64,000 nt of DNA from Plantago major. Taxonomy: Eukaryota > Streptophyta > Magnoliopsida > Lamiales > Plantaginaceae. The stretch spans positions 1,240,001 to 1,304,000 of the forward strand of contig CM048844.1 of assembly GCA_026545765.1 (NCBI GenBank), in the 5' to 3' direction. Every line of letters begins with the position of its first letter. The first letter of the stretch is position 1. Positions 10,104 through 21,500 of this stretch are shown here, piece after piece. A program made the translations under genes and the position numbers. Under the pieces are notes generated by a model, which had not been told where the DNA came from, ran no database searches, and worked only from the letters and a program-made list of their open reading frames with translations.

Positions 10104-11500
10104 ACGATTACTTACTGGTAAAATGCAGCAGGATTGTGATAGATTGATGTTGAAAAAATAAAAACACCCTTGAACTACACACGATTTTCTTAATTTTGCC
10201 ATATGATCATCACCATGCCATGAACATCAAGCTACCAAACCAAGTAAAAAAACCATTCTCTAATGGTGTGCTAACCACTTATCATAACTGCAGAAGTGAA
10301 TTGATTTTCTTGGCATTTTGCATCAAACTTTAAAAAAGAACTAGTAGCAAGAATTTTAAAGTGACAAGGAGTCAAGGACTCAATGCAAATGAAATGATCG
10401 ATCATGAGCAAGAAGAAATGTTGAAACAATACTTACAGTGGCTAGCTGGTATTTTGAAGACAGGCTTGGATCCGGCAGAGGATTACTACTAGTTCTCAAG
10501 TCTTATTTTGCTTTCGAGTAAATTATAGTATCAGATAAGCAGCTCCCCAGAAAGCGTATACAATCTAAATTCTGAAACACTTGGCGCGCATATAACAAAT
10601 GAAGACTTGCTCAATGGATATTCAAGATACAAGAAACCTGCTGCTTACAGATAAACACAGTCAAGAGATATAACCAAAATTAGTGCTTTATATTTGCACT
10701 AACAAGCATTACTCATTCCTTGAGAACTCAACAAAAGATAGGGAGCTAGCACGATGAAGAAATACTGGCCGGATTCCCTGGATCGAGGGGAAGTCTAAGA
10801 TAGAGTAAATACATACATTACATTACCACCAATCAGAAGTCAGAATGCAGCAATCACTTGTCAAATTTTCTCATTCTCAGTAATTGTTTCAAACACAATT
10901 TCAATCTCCAGTGTTGCAATATTTATTTGTTAATAATGTGTTCAATGATAGGCGGCTAAAAATGAGATAAGTTTATATTGAACAATGAATGAACAGTTTG
11001 ACAAAGTGAGAAGACTGTTAGCATTAAGTTTATATATTGAACAATGAATGAAGAGTTTGACAAAGTGAGAAGACTGTTAGTATTATTAGACTTAATAGAT
11101 AATTATATATGTTAACCAAGCCAATCCGTAAAAGAAGGAAAAAGTAACTGACATGACAAGACTCGTGACAGATGGTCCCGGTAATAAATATAGTAATACA
11201 CACACATATAAAACACAAATCTAAAAATAGATATCGAACAAATTAACCTAAATCTCCATCCATCCCCAACCAACCCTGGCTACTCCTCCAAATCCCTAAA
11301 TTCAGAAAACCGTACCTCTATCTCTTTGGCTTCCACCAATTCATCTCCAGCCTGCAAAGAAAATACAATTCGTCAATCATCAGATTTGTTTTCATTGAAA
11401 AGATTGAACCTTTTTGTTTAAATTCACCTAAAAACCCACTCTTGCACTCAGATCTACACGAAAATTCTTGTTTTCGGGGCTGAATTGATGTAATTTGACG
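10104..11500. other. locus-1-specific sequence without a supported gene
   Basis: I see no convincing coding region. Two near-identical units of about 58 bases (AAGTTTATATTGAACAATGA and onward), at about 10968-11022 and 11026-11083, form a short tandem duplication. A minus-strand stretch near 11310-11355 could be read as a small exon after a TTTGCAG, but nothing supports it upstream. Confidence 0.4.
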
Positions 11501-11507
11501 GAAAGTA

Positions 11508-11935
11508 TTGATCTTTCCTCAATTCAGTCAAAAGTCGAACCTTTTTCCGATGGATCGAGCAAGCCCCCAGATCTTGTTAGGGAATCATAAGATCACTCGC
11601 TTCAGTCAAAAGTCGAACCTTTTTCCGATGGATCGAGCAAGCCGCCAGATCTTGTTAGGGAATCATAAGGTTACTCGCTTCTCAAGAGGAGCGAGTGATC
11701 TTATGATTCTCTCTCAGATCATGATGTTGCAAATCAATGAAGATCTTGTTACGAATTTTCAAGAGGAGGAGAAAGATGATGTGTATGATTTTCAGGTGTG
11801 TAAATTTTCCCAATCTTTTTTTTACTGTCCAGTCTTTACTCTGTATTTGTATTTGTTCCTGCTGTCGTCGTCTAAGTGTAAATTGTGTGTTACTACTTTA
11901 TTTGTAGGCTGTTATGTTTGATGACATTTGCACTC
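11508..11935 (+). CDS. putative 5' exon(s) of an unrecognised gene
   Basis: A + frame contains a unit of about 78 bases twice in tandem (about 11525-11602 and 11603-11680). Each unit carries ATG and reads MDRAS(P/R)QILLGNHK, so the likely start codon itself is duplicated. After the second unit the frame runs on through LMILSQIMMLQINEDL and VTNFQEEEKDDVYDFQ to a GT at about 11795. An AG near 11908 could add an exon AVMFDDICTQE. Nothing further downstream can be joined with confidence. I do not recognise the protein; it may be a gene fragment or a leader. Confidence 0.3.
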
Positions 11936-11939
11936 AGGA

Positions 11940-12390
11940 GGTTATTATTTGTTCCGTATAACCTGTTTTTGTTTATCATGCTATGCTAGTGATTTTCGAT
12001 GATTTAAATATTGTATTATCATGGTCACTCCCAATGCCTATGGCTCAGTGTACCACTAGCTTTTCAGCTAGCTTTAAAAATCTCGTTACATGAACGCGTA
12101 GCTAATAGCATGTATCCGCACTTCTTTAAAATGCATATATATATATTATAATTATTGGACAAAATATGATATATTATTATTTAAAAAACTATAGACTAAT
12201 AATACGATAAGATTATGTCATTTTACAAAATACCAGTTAGCTTTTCAGCTAATTTAATCTTTCAGCTAGTTTTGCTGAACATAGCCTATAACCATGTTCC
12301 ATTTGTTTTATTTGTTTTGAACCAAGTATCAAATTTTGTTGTCAGAAATACGAAGATGCCCAATTTAAAATGTAACCCAAATGTGTTTAA
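11940..12390. other. AT-rich stretch, nothing recognised
   Basis: AT-rich sequence with a short TA run near 12130. Short open frames here have no recognisable composition or motif. Confidence 0.4.
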
Positions 12391-12399
12391 CTGGAATAA

Positions 12400-12790
12400 T
12401 AAAACTTGTAAAAGACTTTATTTTTGGTACACTGTTAATTTTGATACGACCTTGTCCAATTTCAATACATTAATAGAATTTTGATATTCCGGTCAATTTT
12501 CCGATCAAATAGATGACGTGGTGAACGGAATTGACCGTAAAAAAATAAAAAAGATTTTGGGGGACATGTGTCAATCTCATTTTAATTCTAGATGTATTTT
12601 GGTATTAAAAAAATCAAAAAATAATTTTACAAATCAAAACATTATAAAATTGATCGGAAAATTGACCGGAGTACCAAAATCACATTAATGTTGTTGTAGT
12701 GTACTGAAATTGGACAAGGCCGTTCTAATGCATCAAAATTGACAGTGTCTCATTGTAGTGTACCAAATATAAAATTTCCCAAAAATATGA
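12400..12790. mobile_element. fold-back element (possible MITE)
   Basis: The left arm, about 12420-12510, contains GGTACACTG, TTAATTTTGATAC, CCTTGTCCAATTTCA and CCGGTCAATTTTCCGATCAA. The same blocks appear inverted and in reverse order at about 12650-12775, so the segment can fold into an imperfect hairpin. I could not find clean ends or a target duplication, so the superfamily is unassigned. Confidence 0.5.
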
Positions 12791-12794
12791 CTGT

Positions 12795-12875
12795 ACCAAT
12801 ATCCAATCAAACAAGTACCATATCCAAAATTTTATGTTGGTTACATGAAAATCATACCTGTATGTTTGACATAAA
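12795..12875. repeat. short repeat shared with both duplication loci
   Basis: The sequence ATATCCAATCAAACAAGTAC, followed by CATATCCAAAATTTT, TGGTTACATGAAAATCATA and TGTATGTTTG, recurs at about 23685-23765 and about 41338-41420. It is probably a dispersed element end. Here it stands alone. Confidence 0.6.
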
Positions 12876-13100
12876 ACTGGAATTGAGTTGGTTTCGTTTT
12901 TGTGTACAAAAAATTCGAATTGAGATAATTCAATTCCCCTTCTATGCCAAACAAACACTTCAAAGTGACCTACTCCAAATAAACCAAAGTTAAAATCGAA
13001 AAAAAAAATCAATTTTGAAGTAGGGGACAAGTGCATTGGACAACAGAGCAACAGAATGGGTTGTTTTATTTCAAATTGAACATAAACCTTTTATGAACAT

Positions 13101-13312
13101 TTTCAACTTGCACCTAAACCCCCAAATCAAAACACAATTCTTCAATCGATCAATCAGTTCACCCCAATCGACTACATTTTCAACTTGCACCTAAACCCCC
13201 AAATCAAAACACAATTCTTCAATCGATCAATCAGTCACCCCAATCGACTACATTTTCAACTTGCACCTAAACCCCCAAATCAAAACACAGTTCTTCAATC
13301 GATCAATCAGTT
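13101..13312. repeat. 77-bp tandem repeat, nearly three units
   Basis: Units begin TTTCAACTTGCACCTAAACC at 13101, 13178 and 13254. The second unit lacks one T, giving a spacing of 76, and the third is cut short at about 13312. Each unit ends in TCAATCGATCAATCAGTTCA-type sequence. The array lies just upstream of a pyrimidine-rich stretch that may be the leader of the membrane protein-NUA gene. Confidence 0.9.
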
Positions 13313-14384
13313 CTCAGTACGTCTCTCAGTTCGATTTCTTCTTCCCTCTTCAATTTTCGTCTCTCTGTTGTTTATCAACTCTCTGTTTTTGCTCTATTTT
13401 ATCATTTTCTTGTAGCTTCTGGAAAGGATATACTAATTGTTTTGTACATGTATATTTTAATTTGCATCTTACCTGTTTGATAGAATGCTTGAACTATAGT
13501 TTCTTCAAGCTTAGTGCTCTTTTCTTGTCTAACTGATGTGTATTTCTGCTAATTACTCAACATATAAGGGTCTAGTTTATTGATTTGTTTACTTGTTTGC
13601 TCTCTTCTTGTCTAATTAATGCTCTTTTCTTGTTTGTTTGTTTGTTTAATGCGTATTGAGGTTGCCACTCAGCATATATGGATCTATTTTGTTTCTGCTG
13701 CTAATTACTCAGCATACAAGTAAACAATAAAAAATAAAAAAAAGTGATACTATAATTTAAGGTTGTCCAAATCAAATATAGTATAGTGAAATAGAGAGTG
13801 AAGAAAAACTGAAGTCACTGTTTTGATAAAAATGAATTTAGATGTATTTGTTTCATTTTTGTCCATCATCAGAATCAAAATGATAAAGGTAACTTTTAGG
13901 TTCCTAGTTTTATGCACTGCTACATTGGATTAGTGGAATTTATTACTATATAGTCATGGTGTATTCAGAGAATGTCCATCTGTCGTGTTGATTTTTGAGC
14001 TTAGATTAATATGCAGTGATCATAAGTTTGGTTTTGCGTTGTTTACTTTAGTTTGATAATAAACTGATTCTTGCAACTAAATCAGGTCTCTCTCCTCTCA
14101 AGGACATATATACTATACTTATATACATTTTTGGGTTAAAACTTCTTTATCCATTAGATACTATTCATTAGTCTCTTGACTTGAACGTGAAACACAACAT
14201 TTTCAGTTTGATTTGAGACTATAAAAGTAGATTAGTTTTGGAAGATGGTTGTGTTGTTCAATTCAGTTTTGTCGTATCTTATTATCAGAATAAGCTTGCT
14301 TGGGAGTTTGGTTAAGGACTTAAAGGCACATGTGTTTTTCCAAATGTTGTGACTTTAAATTGACTTTTGTTTGTCCTTTTGCAG
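13313..14384 (+). other. probable leader and 5' intron of the following gene
   Basis: A C/T-rich segment (CTCTCAGTTCGATTTCTTCTT and onward) is followed by about 1 kb of T-rich, non-coding sequence that ends in TCCTTTTGCAG, a good 3' splice site one base before ATG 14386. This pattern fits a 5' untranslated exon plus a long leader intron. No promoter element is clear enough to call. Confidence 0.35.
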
Positions 14385-14385
14385 G

Positions 14386-17300
14386 ATGAAGTCACTTATT
14401 GTCCGTTCCATATGTGGACTAGTGGCATGGATTTCACTCGTCTACGCGGTCTTCAACTTTTTATTGGAGATGACCGACGAGACATGGCATACCTATGCGA
14501 CCCTGATTATTTTAGGGCTTGAGTTGTTGAAATTTTGCTTCCAACCAGTATTTTGTCTCCAACCAGATATTCTGAAGGATTGGATAGGATGGGATAGGAT
14601 GTATAACAAAATTGGAGATGTCAAAAAATTAATTTTGGGACAAGTACTTAAGTTTACATGGGATGTGATATGCTATGTTAGCATGTCATATCTAGCCATG
14701 TCAGTACTTGTCTCAGATACTGTACATGTCCATATTTTGATATGGACAGGAGTAGGATTGACATGTATTTCTTACGGCCTACTTGATGAATCCGATGGAG
14801 GGGGCGGAACCTTCATCGGATTCGTTATGCCTTATATACTCAGTCCCGAGCACGGCTATAGATTGTGGGAAATAGCCTTGATAGGATCGATTCCTCATTT
14901 CAAGCATCTTATCGTTCCATTTATTCGCTGGCTTCAGAGTAGTCAGCCTCCTCAAGAGGGTCTCAATGAGCCGCTCTTAACTCATGACACTATTGACTTA
15001 GGTTTGATTAACAATATTTGATTTTCTTTTTTTTATTCCTACTTTACTTGTTCTTGCTCTGACCTAGATTTTATTGTGTTGTTCATGGCAAGCAGAGGAT
15101 CCTGTTGATCATAGGTTGGATGATGCTCCTAAATTTCAAGCTGGCCCTTCTGCTGTTCATGACGATGCACAAGACGGACTTGAATCAATCTCTGAAGGTA
15201 TCTTTTATTTCAAACTAACATGTGCTTTCTTAATGCAATAATAATTAATTAAGAAATTCTGCGTTAGGCCGAGTTGTACATACTTAACTTGCTGAGGTTT
15301 TCCTTAGCCTCATAAAGGAAAAAGTTTGAAGGATTGCAGTACAGCTGACACGGAAGGAAGGTTTGGTACTCAGCGTGGGGGATTAGAGAGGATAAGAAGC
15401 ATGAGCATTCGAATTGAAAAGGGACAGAGAATAAATGACCCTTGAGGAGCAACTTCTGAAGCTAATTTATGGTTCTAGACTTCTGGGACCGGGAACTGCC
15501 CCGTTCTTGAATAAAATTATTAAAATGTTTTTTTTTTAAATGTTGAAATTAGAGCTGTCACACTCTAATTACTAGAACAACAGCTCTAATTACATTAGAA
15601 CCTCTCATGTAATTAAAGTTGTTTAGGGCCTCTAATTAATCGTAGTAATTACCTTAAATTACTTGCATGCTTTAATTGTGTCTAGTCAGAGCTGTTAAAC
15701 AACTCGAATTATCTGTGGAACTGGACGGTTCCACGGTTCTAGGACCCACAGGTTCCTGGAACTGCACGGTTCCATAAATGATGGACAGTAACCATCCAAG
15801 ACGAATTAGTACTATTTTCTTTATGGGTATAACATGACCTTGATTTAATTATTGTTACTAGATCAACTGGTCAGTCCTAGAGAACAATGTCAGGATATGG
15901 ATACAAGGGTTGTTGAAAGGGGTGACAGCTCAACATCGTCCTCATCAATGTCAGGAGCACAACCTTTGCGGCCCACGGCGCTTGCTTTTAGTTCCTGTGC
16001 ACCAGCTTCCGAGAACAATGCAAAGCCCAAGCTTTTGCAAGATTCTGTGAGGAGGCCGGTATGTGGTTTATTTCTACAAGTCTCAATTGCTTCAATGTGT
16101 TTGTTAGTTTAGAATGAGAAGTTGCATTTTTTAGAATTTCCGTTTTCTAGTGTAGTTAAGGTTGTTGTGTGAAGTTTTATGTTTCATCATCCATCCTGAA
16201 TCAAGATATTTTTATCTATGGTTCGAACTTAATTCACCCTGGGAATCAAATGAAGTATGCTCTTTCGAATGATCATCCGATAACTACTGACCTCTTGTTA
16301 TTATACATATTTTATATTATCAGGAGCTGACCAGAACATCACAAGCTTTGGCTGCATCACAAGATGAAACATCCAAGATCCGTAGAGATGTTGATATGCT
16401 CGGAGCTGATAATGTAAATGCTCTTTAGTTACTCAATTTCATATGTTTTCACTTGACTTTAACTAGCATCTGCATGTACCTTGGAACATATAAATGCATG
16501 ATAAGCTGGGGAAGCCAAATGGTTCTGTTTCTTCTTTTTCCGTTTTCACTCTTCTTTTTCTTTGGCTGACTGCCCATATTGTGGCTATAGAGTTGTTTAG
16601 TTCATAACTTTACTTCACTGGATCAATCAATATGGCTTTGTTCGAAAAAGGATTATTTGGCTGATACATCTATTTGTTATCTGCAGACTGAGCTGAAGTC
16701 AAAATTGGATGAGGAAAAGTTAACTGCAGAGGTTTATAAGAGTGAACTGGATAAAAAATACAATCGATTGAAAGATTCGTTCCAGCAGCTTCAAGGTAAT
16801 TTGAGAGAGAAGAATGTACAACTAGAGGAAGTGAATAAACTTCTAAGAGAGAAGCTAGCAGAAGTATCAGTTTTAGAGCGTGATCTATCCAGTTGTAAGA
16901 CAAAACTGAATGATAGAGAAACCAGGATTAATGGAATCTTGCAAACGGAGACGTCCTTAAAGTCCGAGATGGAAAGATGGAGGGAAAATTACAGTGCGGA
17001 GCAGAAAAGGTGTGACAGCTTGACCAAGGAGAAGGATGACCTTAACAAAAAGGTGCTTGCTTTGTCCAAACAAGTAAAAAGGAATGTGGAGGATTCTGCA
17101 AGTGAACAAGCCAACAAAGAAAAAGAGACCAGGATACAAATTCTTGAGAAAACAGTTGAAAGGTATAGAGAAGAGGTGAAAAAACTGAAAGATGAACTTA
17201 AAGAAAAAGAACAAAGTGATAAGACTGAAAAAACACATTACGAGAATCTTGTGAAAGTCACTCAGGAAAAGAAGTTGTTGGCAGATGAGCTTTCGAAGAC

Positions 17301-18872
17301 TCAGCTTCAAGATGAAGTACAAAACATTAAGACCTCTGGAGGCAGTCAACCCAAGATTACACCAGTTGCCACTACTTCACTCGAAGATATTGGATCTGCA
17401 GAGTTCTCCGCTGTTGAGAATCTTGTTCAAGCTGCAACTCCTAGTAAGCCTGATCCTGCTGCCCCTTCAAATACTCCCCCAAAGGTGAATATGTATCCTG
17501 ATGTAGCTACTGTCAGTCAGTCAGTTGCTTTATCGACTAAAACACCAGAAGTGACCCCTGCGAATGTTGCTCCTGTAAGAGCATCTGAAGACAGAGAGAA
17601 AAGACTGGTTGCTAGGGCTAATATTAAAACGGGAAGGAGACTGGTTCGTCCAAGTCTTTCGAAACCCAAAGAAATTCAAGGTGATGTAGAGATGTCAGAA
17701 CCAGATGAATCTAAAGCTGATGAATCCAACGTTGGGACATCATCGCTTGGTATTGATCAAGGAAATCTACCAGTATCAACAAAATCTCCTGTGCGTAAGC
17801 ATTCATCTGATGAGATCCTAGCCCTAGAGGAAGGAAGCCCTGATTTGACAACTCCTGCACCGAAATAGCCAAAATTTATAGAGAGTTTCCAAGATGGTGG
17901 TGAAGAACCATCTGCTGCTCCTGTTAACTTTTCTGATGTTGCTGCAAATGATGAAATAATAGATGAACAGGGGAATAATACTGAAGAACCTGGTAAGGAG
18001 GGATTTGATGATACTGAGAAAGACGACCCAGGAGCTCCAGGGGAAGAAGTGGATGAACCAGCACCCACTGAACAACTTGAGGCGGGTGAAATTACAGAGG
18101 AGAAATCTGACATGCCCAAAGAAGCTGTCCATTCTGATGAGCAGTTAAGGCATCAAATCGAACAAGATGTCCAGCGTATAGTAACGGAATCTGAAGAAAG
18201 GGAAGAGGGAGAGCTTGATACAGAGTTAACAGATGCCGACGGAGATGGCAATATACCAGAAGTTGGTGAATATCTACGTGACGAATCTGTAGAACCACCA
18301 AGATCTCCAAGTATTGAACCACCAAGATCTCCGAGCATTGAACCTCGGATTACTGAGACCCTTGAAGCTGGAGAGATCGATCCTTCTGATCAAGAGGATG
18401 AAAAGAACGACAGCAGTGGCATGACTGAAAAATTTGTTGATGGTTCAGATAAGCTGCTTGATGCTGTGGGATCAGTTGTAGAAACTCAGTCAGTTGGGAC
18501 TAGCTCTAGCGCTGTGGAAGCATCGGGTGGCACTTCAGCTGGCACTGATGCCTTGGGAGAAGGTAATTGTTTTCTCCACTTGAAACATTTAATTTGTTAT
18601 TATTTTAGTACTATGGCTTTATAAGCGGTGCTAAGCCATAATAACCTGTCTGATACTATTGTTAAACCATCGTCAAAATCGTCAATTTTGCAGAACAAGC
18701 AAGGCAAAGAGTTCTAGAGAGTATGGCATTGAGATCTGTGCCAACCAGAGGCCGTGTTGGACCAGCTGTTCGAGGTCGTCCTGGACCAAGTTTTCAAGGC
18801 CGGCCTCCACGTGGCGTTTGAGGACGAGGAGTTCGAGGCCGTCCTCCACGTGGAGGACAATCACCTGGCTAG
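14386..18872 (+). CDS. membrane protein fused to nuclear pore anchor (NUA/TPR) C-terminal region, with premature stops
   Basis: Six exons join in phase: 14386-15001, 15096-15197, 15862-16058, 16324-16413, 16687-18562 and 18694 onward. Exon 1 (205 residues) is an unrecognised hydrophobic protein with about four or five membrane spans (SICGLVAWISLVYAVFNFLL, ATLIILGLELLKFCF, FTWDVICYVSMSYLAM, IWTGVGLTCISYGLL). Exons 3 onward resemble the C-terminal third of plant NUA, the TPR homologue of the nuclear basket. They hold a coiled coil of about 200 residues (KLDEEKLTAEVYKSELDKKY, KETRIQILEKTVERYREEV), an acidic Ser/Pro-rich tail with EEREEGELDTELTDADGDG and LEAGEIDPSDQEDE, and a Gly-Arg-rich end. 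Two in-frame stops break the tail, TAG 17866-17868 and TGA 18819-18821; one C to T change in CAG and in CGA would explain them. The frame runs on beyond each, finally to TAG 18870-18872. A product to the first stop would have about 728 residues. It is either a truncated chimera or a pseudogene. Confidence 0.7.
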
Positions 18873-20812
18873 TAGTGTTGGATATTGAAGGCTGGGTTCA
18901 CTTAAAAAAAAAAAAAGACGTGAACACGGAGTTTAAATCAACTTCATCGAGGTTGCATATGCTGTTATATTTTTGCATGGATGGCCAACAAATTTGGTGT
19001 TACTGTTGGCTGGATTATACTGTAAGCTCTCGATGGCTGGGTTATACTGTTACAATCTTGATACCCAGTTTTGATTTTTTTATATAGATCAATTATGGTG
19101 TTTTGTTAATATGCGGGAGTATTTTTATATCCGTTAAAAGTCTAAAGTGGATACAACCCTACGGATACCGTCAGTGTTCACTAACCTAGGTACCCGATCA
19201 TACATGTACGAAGTTACTGAAGCAAAAAGCCACAATGGGCAAACATCCCAAATCATCAAAACATACCTACAGGGTACATCAGATGAAAGCGCAGGGGTCT
19301 AGTCTACTACTACTACTACTGTACTTAGCTAAATTGTCTACTATCTTGTTGCTTTCCCTTAGACAAAATGTTATTCCATCTAGTGAAGCAACTAAGGATC
19401 CGCTTGATCTGGTCCATGAGAGGAAGATGCAATCATGGTGGGGTCGTCGTTCTATTCAAGATTGTTGATTACTTTTAGTCCTACAAGAATAGTTTGTTAG
19501 GTGACTTCCTCTATTAAAAACAAATAAAATATACTCCTTTTTGTTATCAAGTGATTTTCTACTTATAAAAATTTAAATCTTTTAATCCCTCTACAAGAGT
19601 AGTAATTTAGGTGACTTTCTCTATTAAAAATAAATAAATAATACTCCATTATGTGGTCGAATGCTTTCTATTTATTATGTAGCATTAAGAATTAAATATT
19701 TTCATTTTCACTTTTGCAAGTAGGGATTGAAACTGATAAGTGTTCTGATATTTTTTGGAGACATCATATTTTCTGAACTTATCTTAATATTTTAAATAAA
19801 ATAAAATTTGTGAAGTAATAAGTGTTTAAATTAATTTTCAATTCCAAGTCTATTGCATCTTGTTAGGGTTAAAAACTGACGCACTTCGGTATTTCTCATT
19901 CCTTTTCTTTGACATTTAGAGATTTGTTTGCAAGTACCCTCTATTTCTCTGAATTAGTACTCCCGCCCTGCAGTTGCAGGCTGAACTTGCCATGGGCATG
20001 CATACAAGTTTTAAGTGTGAATTATATAAATGATTACAATACTTTAGAACATGTAAAGTGAAATGAATAAATTATGAGAGTGTAAATATAGTAGAATGTA
20101 ATGTAGGGGAGAGAGTAAATAAATTAAATACATGAGAGAATTGATAATGGAGCTTCTTTATACTCACTTCGTTCCGGTTTCAACTTTTAACTTTGAGTGT
20201 TGATTTTTCGGTCAATCATTGTCAATTATAACCCCAGTTACTCTTAAACTGTAAAGTTAAATGATTTCAGAAAACATAATAATGGAAATTTAAGAAGTAT
20301 TAATAATATAATTTTGTTAAATATTTAACTATTAAATTTTTAGAGCAATTTAAAATTAAAATTGAAAGCGTTTGACTGAAAAAGGTCAACACGGAAATTT
20401 AAAATTACGACGGAGTGTATGACGGAATGAGTAAATAATTTTCTTTTGCGTGTTGATGATAAAACTGTTTGGCATGGAATTGGATGTAAAGCTCAATAGT
20501 GATAATATAATACCATCTTTCTTATTTATTTTAATAATTCATGTAAGTTATATCAAAATATAATTGAAAAAACTTATATTATGAAAATGCAATAATTACA
20601 AAAGGGAATTTCATGATAAAAAAAAAGGACAGTGGAAAAAAAAACGATCGGACCACTTCTAATATTTTTAATAAATAAATGTTTTTTTACAACATTAAAA
20701 TTATAATGCATTTAATAAACAATATACGGCGTTTAACAACTTATTTTCTAATAAATGTTCGACCATAAAGTGGCTCCCTTTCATTTCATCTACCCATAGC
20801 GGCACGTGTCCT
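18873..20812. other. AT-rich intergenic region with short repeats
   Basis: No gene seen. A CTA trinucleotide run lies at about 19303-19320. Two related units of about 110 bases, both containing GGTGACTT(C/T)CTCTATTAAAAA, lie at about 19480-19590 and 19590-19690. Between about 20158 and 20425 the ends TACTCACTTCGTTCCGGTTT and ACGACGGAGTGTATGACGG are weakly inverted and recall Stowaway-type MITE ends, but no clean TA duplication was found. Confidence 0.4.
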
Positions 20813-21212
20813 TCACTGATCCTCATTGCAATTTGCACATACACAGAAAGTGAAGGCACAGTCATGGTCAGGACATGGAGTTAATACATTCAGGAAATGA
20901 AGCACATCATATATAGTGTCTGTCATTATTACGAAGTGTTCTTTGTATTTAATTAAACGTACATTTTGATTTTCACAAGCTAATTTACAGGTTCCTACAT
21001 TTAATAACATCAACAAGGGTGGTAACTTGAGAGAGATGTCAAACAAAAAGCAACTCTTGAGGAGAAGAATGAACATGGTTCCATTCATGTATACATTATG
21101 AATTGAATTGAATTGAATAAGGAGGAGTTGAATACTAGTATAAATTACAATGCCGTGTGATGATGATTCAACTGAATCACTGATGATCATCAAGTCTCCT
21201 TTCTGCATCCCC

Positions 21213-21488
21213 TTACCTGCAGGAAGAGCTAGCAAAACCCAACCTACCATTAACAAGATCAAATTCCCATAAATGGTTTTGTTGCATGATGTTCCCAATT
21301 ACAGAGGCACCTGGCGAAGCCGCAGGGATCAACCCGATGCATTTCAATCCCGGAGCTACATCGATCACGTAACTCTTCACCGGTGGTTCAAATCTTGCTC
21401 CATCCGTGAAATGAAACACCAATCTTGGCACTGAAGATTCCTTAAATCCCGTGGAATTAAAACAGTATTCGAGCCCTCTGATGTCCAA
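21213..21488 (-). pseudogene. pepsin-like aspartyl protease (nepenthesin/TAXi type), 3' fragment
   Basis: The minus-strand frame of about 90 residues matches the C-terminal end of plant A1 aspartyl proteases: GLEYCFNSTGF, VPRLVFHFTDGARFEPPVKS, YVIDVAPGLKCIGLIPA, SVIGNIMQQNHLWEFDL and LGFASSSC, followed by a stop. The two catalytic Asp motifs, the signal peptide and about three quarters of the protein are absent. On its 5' side the frame ends where the satellite begins (21501), so the rest was removed or displaced by that array. Such proteases are secreted or vacuolar; this fragment cannot be catalytic. Confidence 0.82.
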
Positions 21489-21500
21489 GTTTAAGTTCCT

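Noticed and set aside
11310..11360. Small minus-strand exon after TTTGCAG (AGDELVEAKEIEVRFSEF)
   Set aside because: No upstream exon can be found in the same phase; a single splice-like site is not enough.
20158..20425. Stowaway-type MITE
   Set aside because: The ends are only weakly inverted and no TA target duplication is clear, so it was mentioned in the region note but not called.
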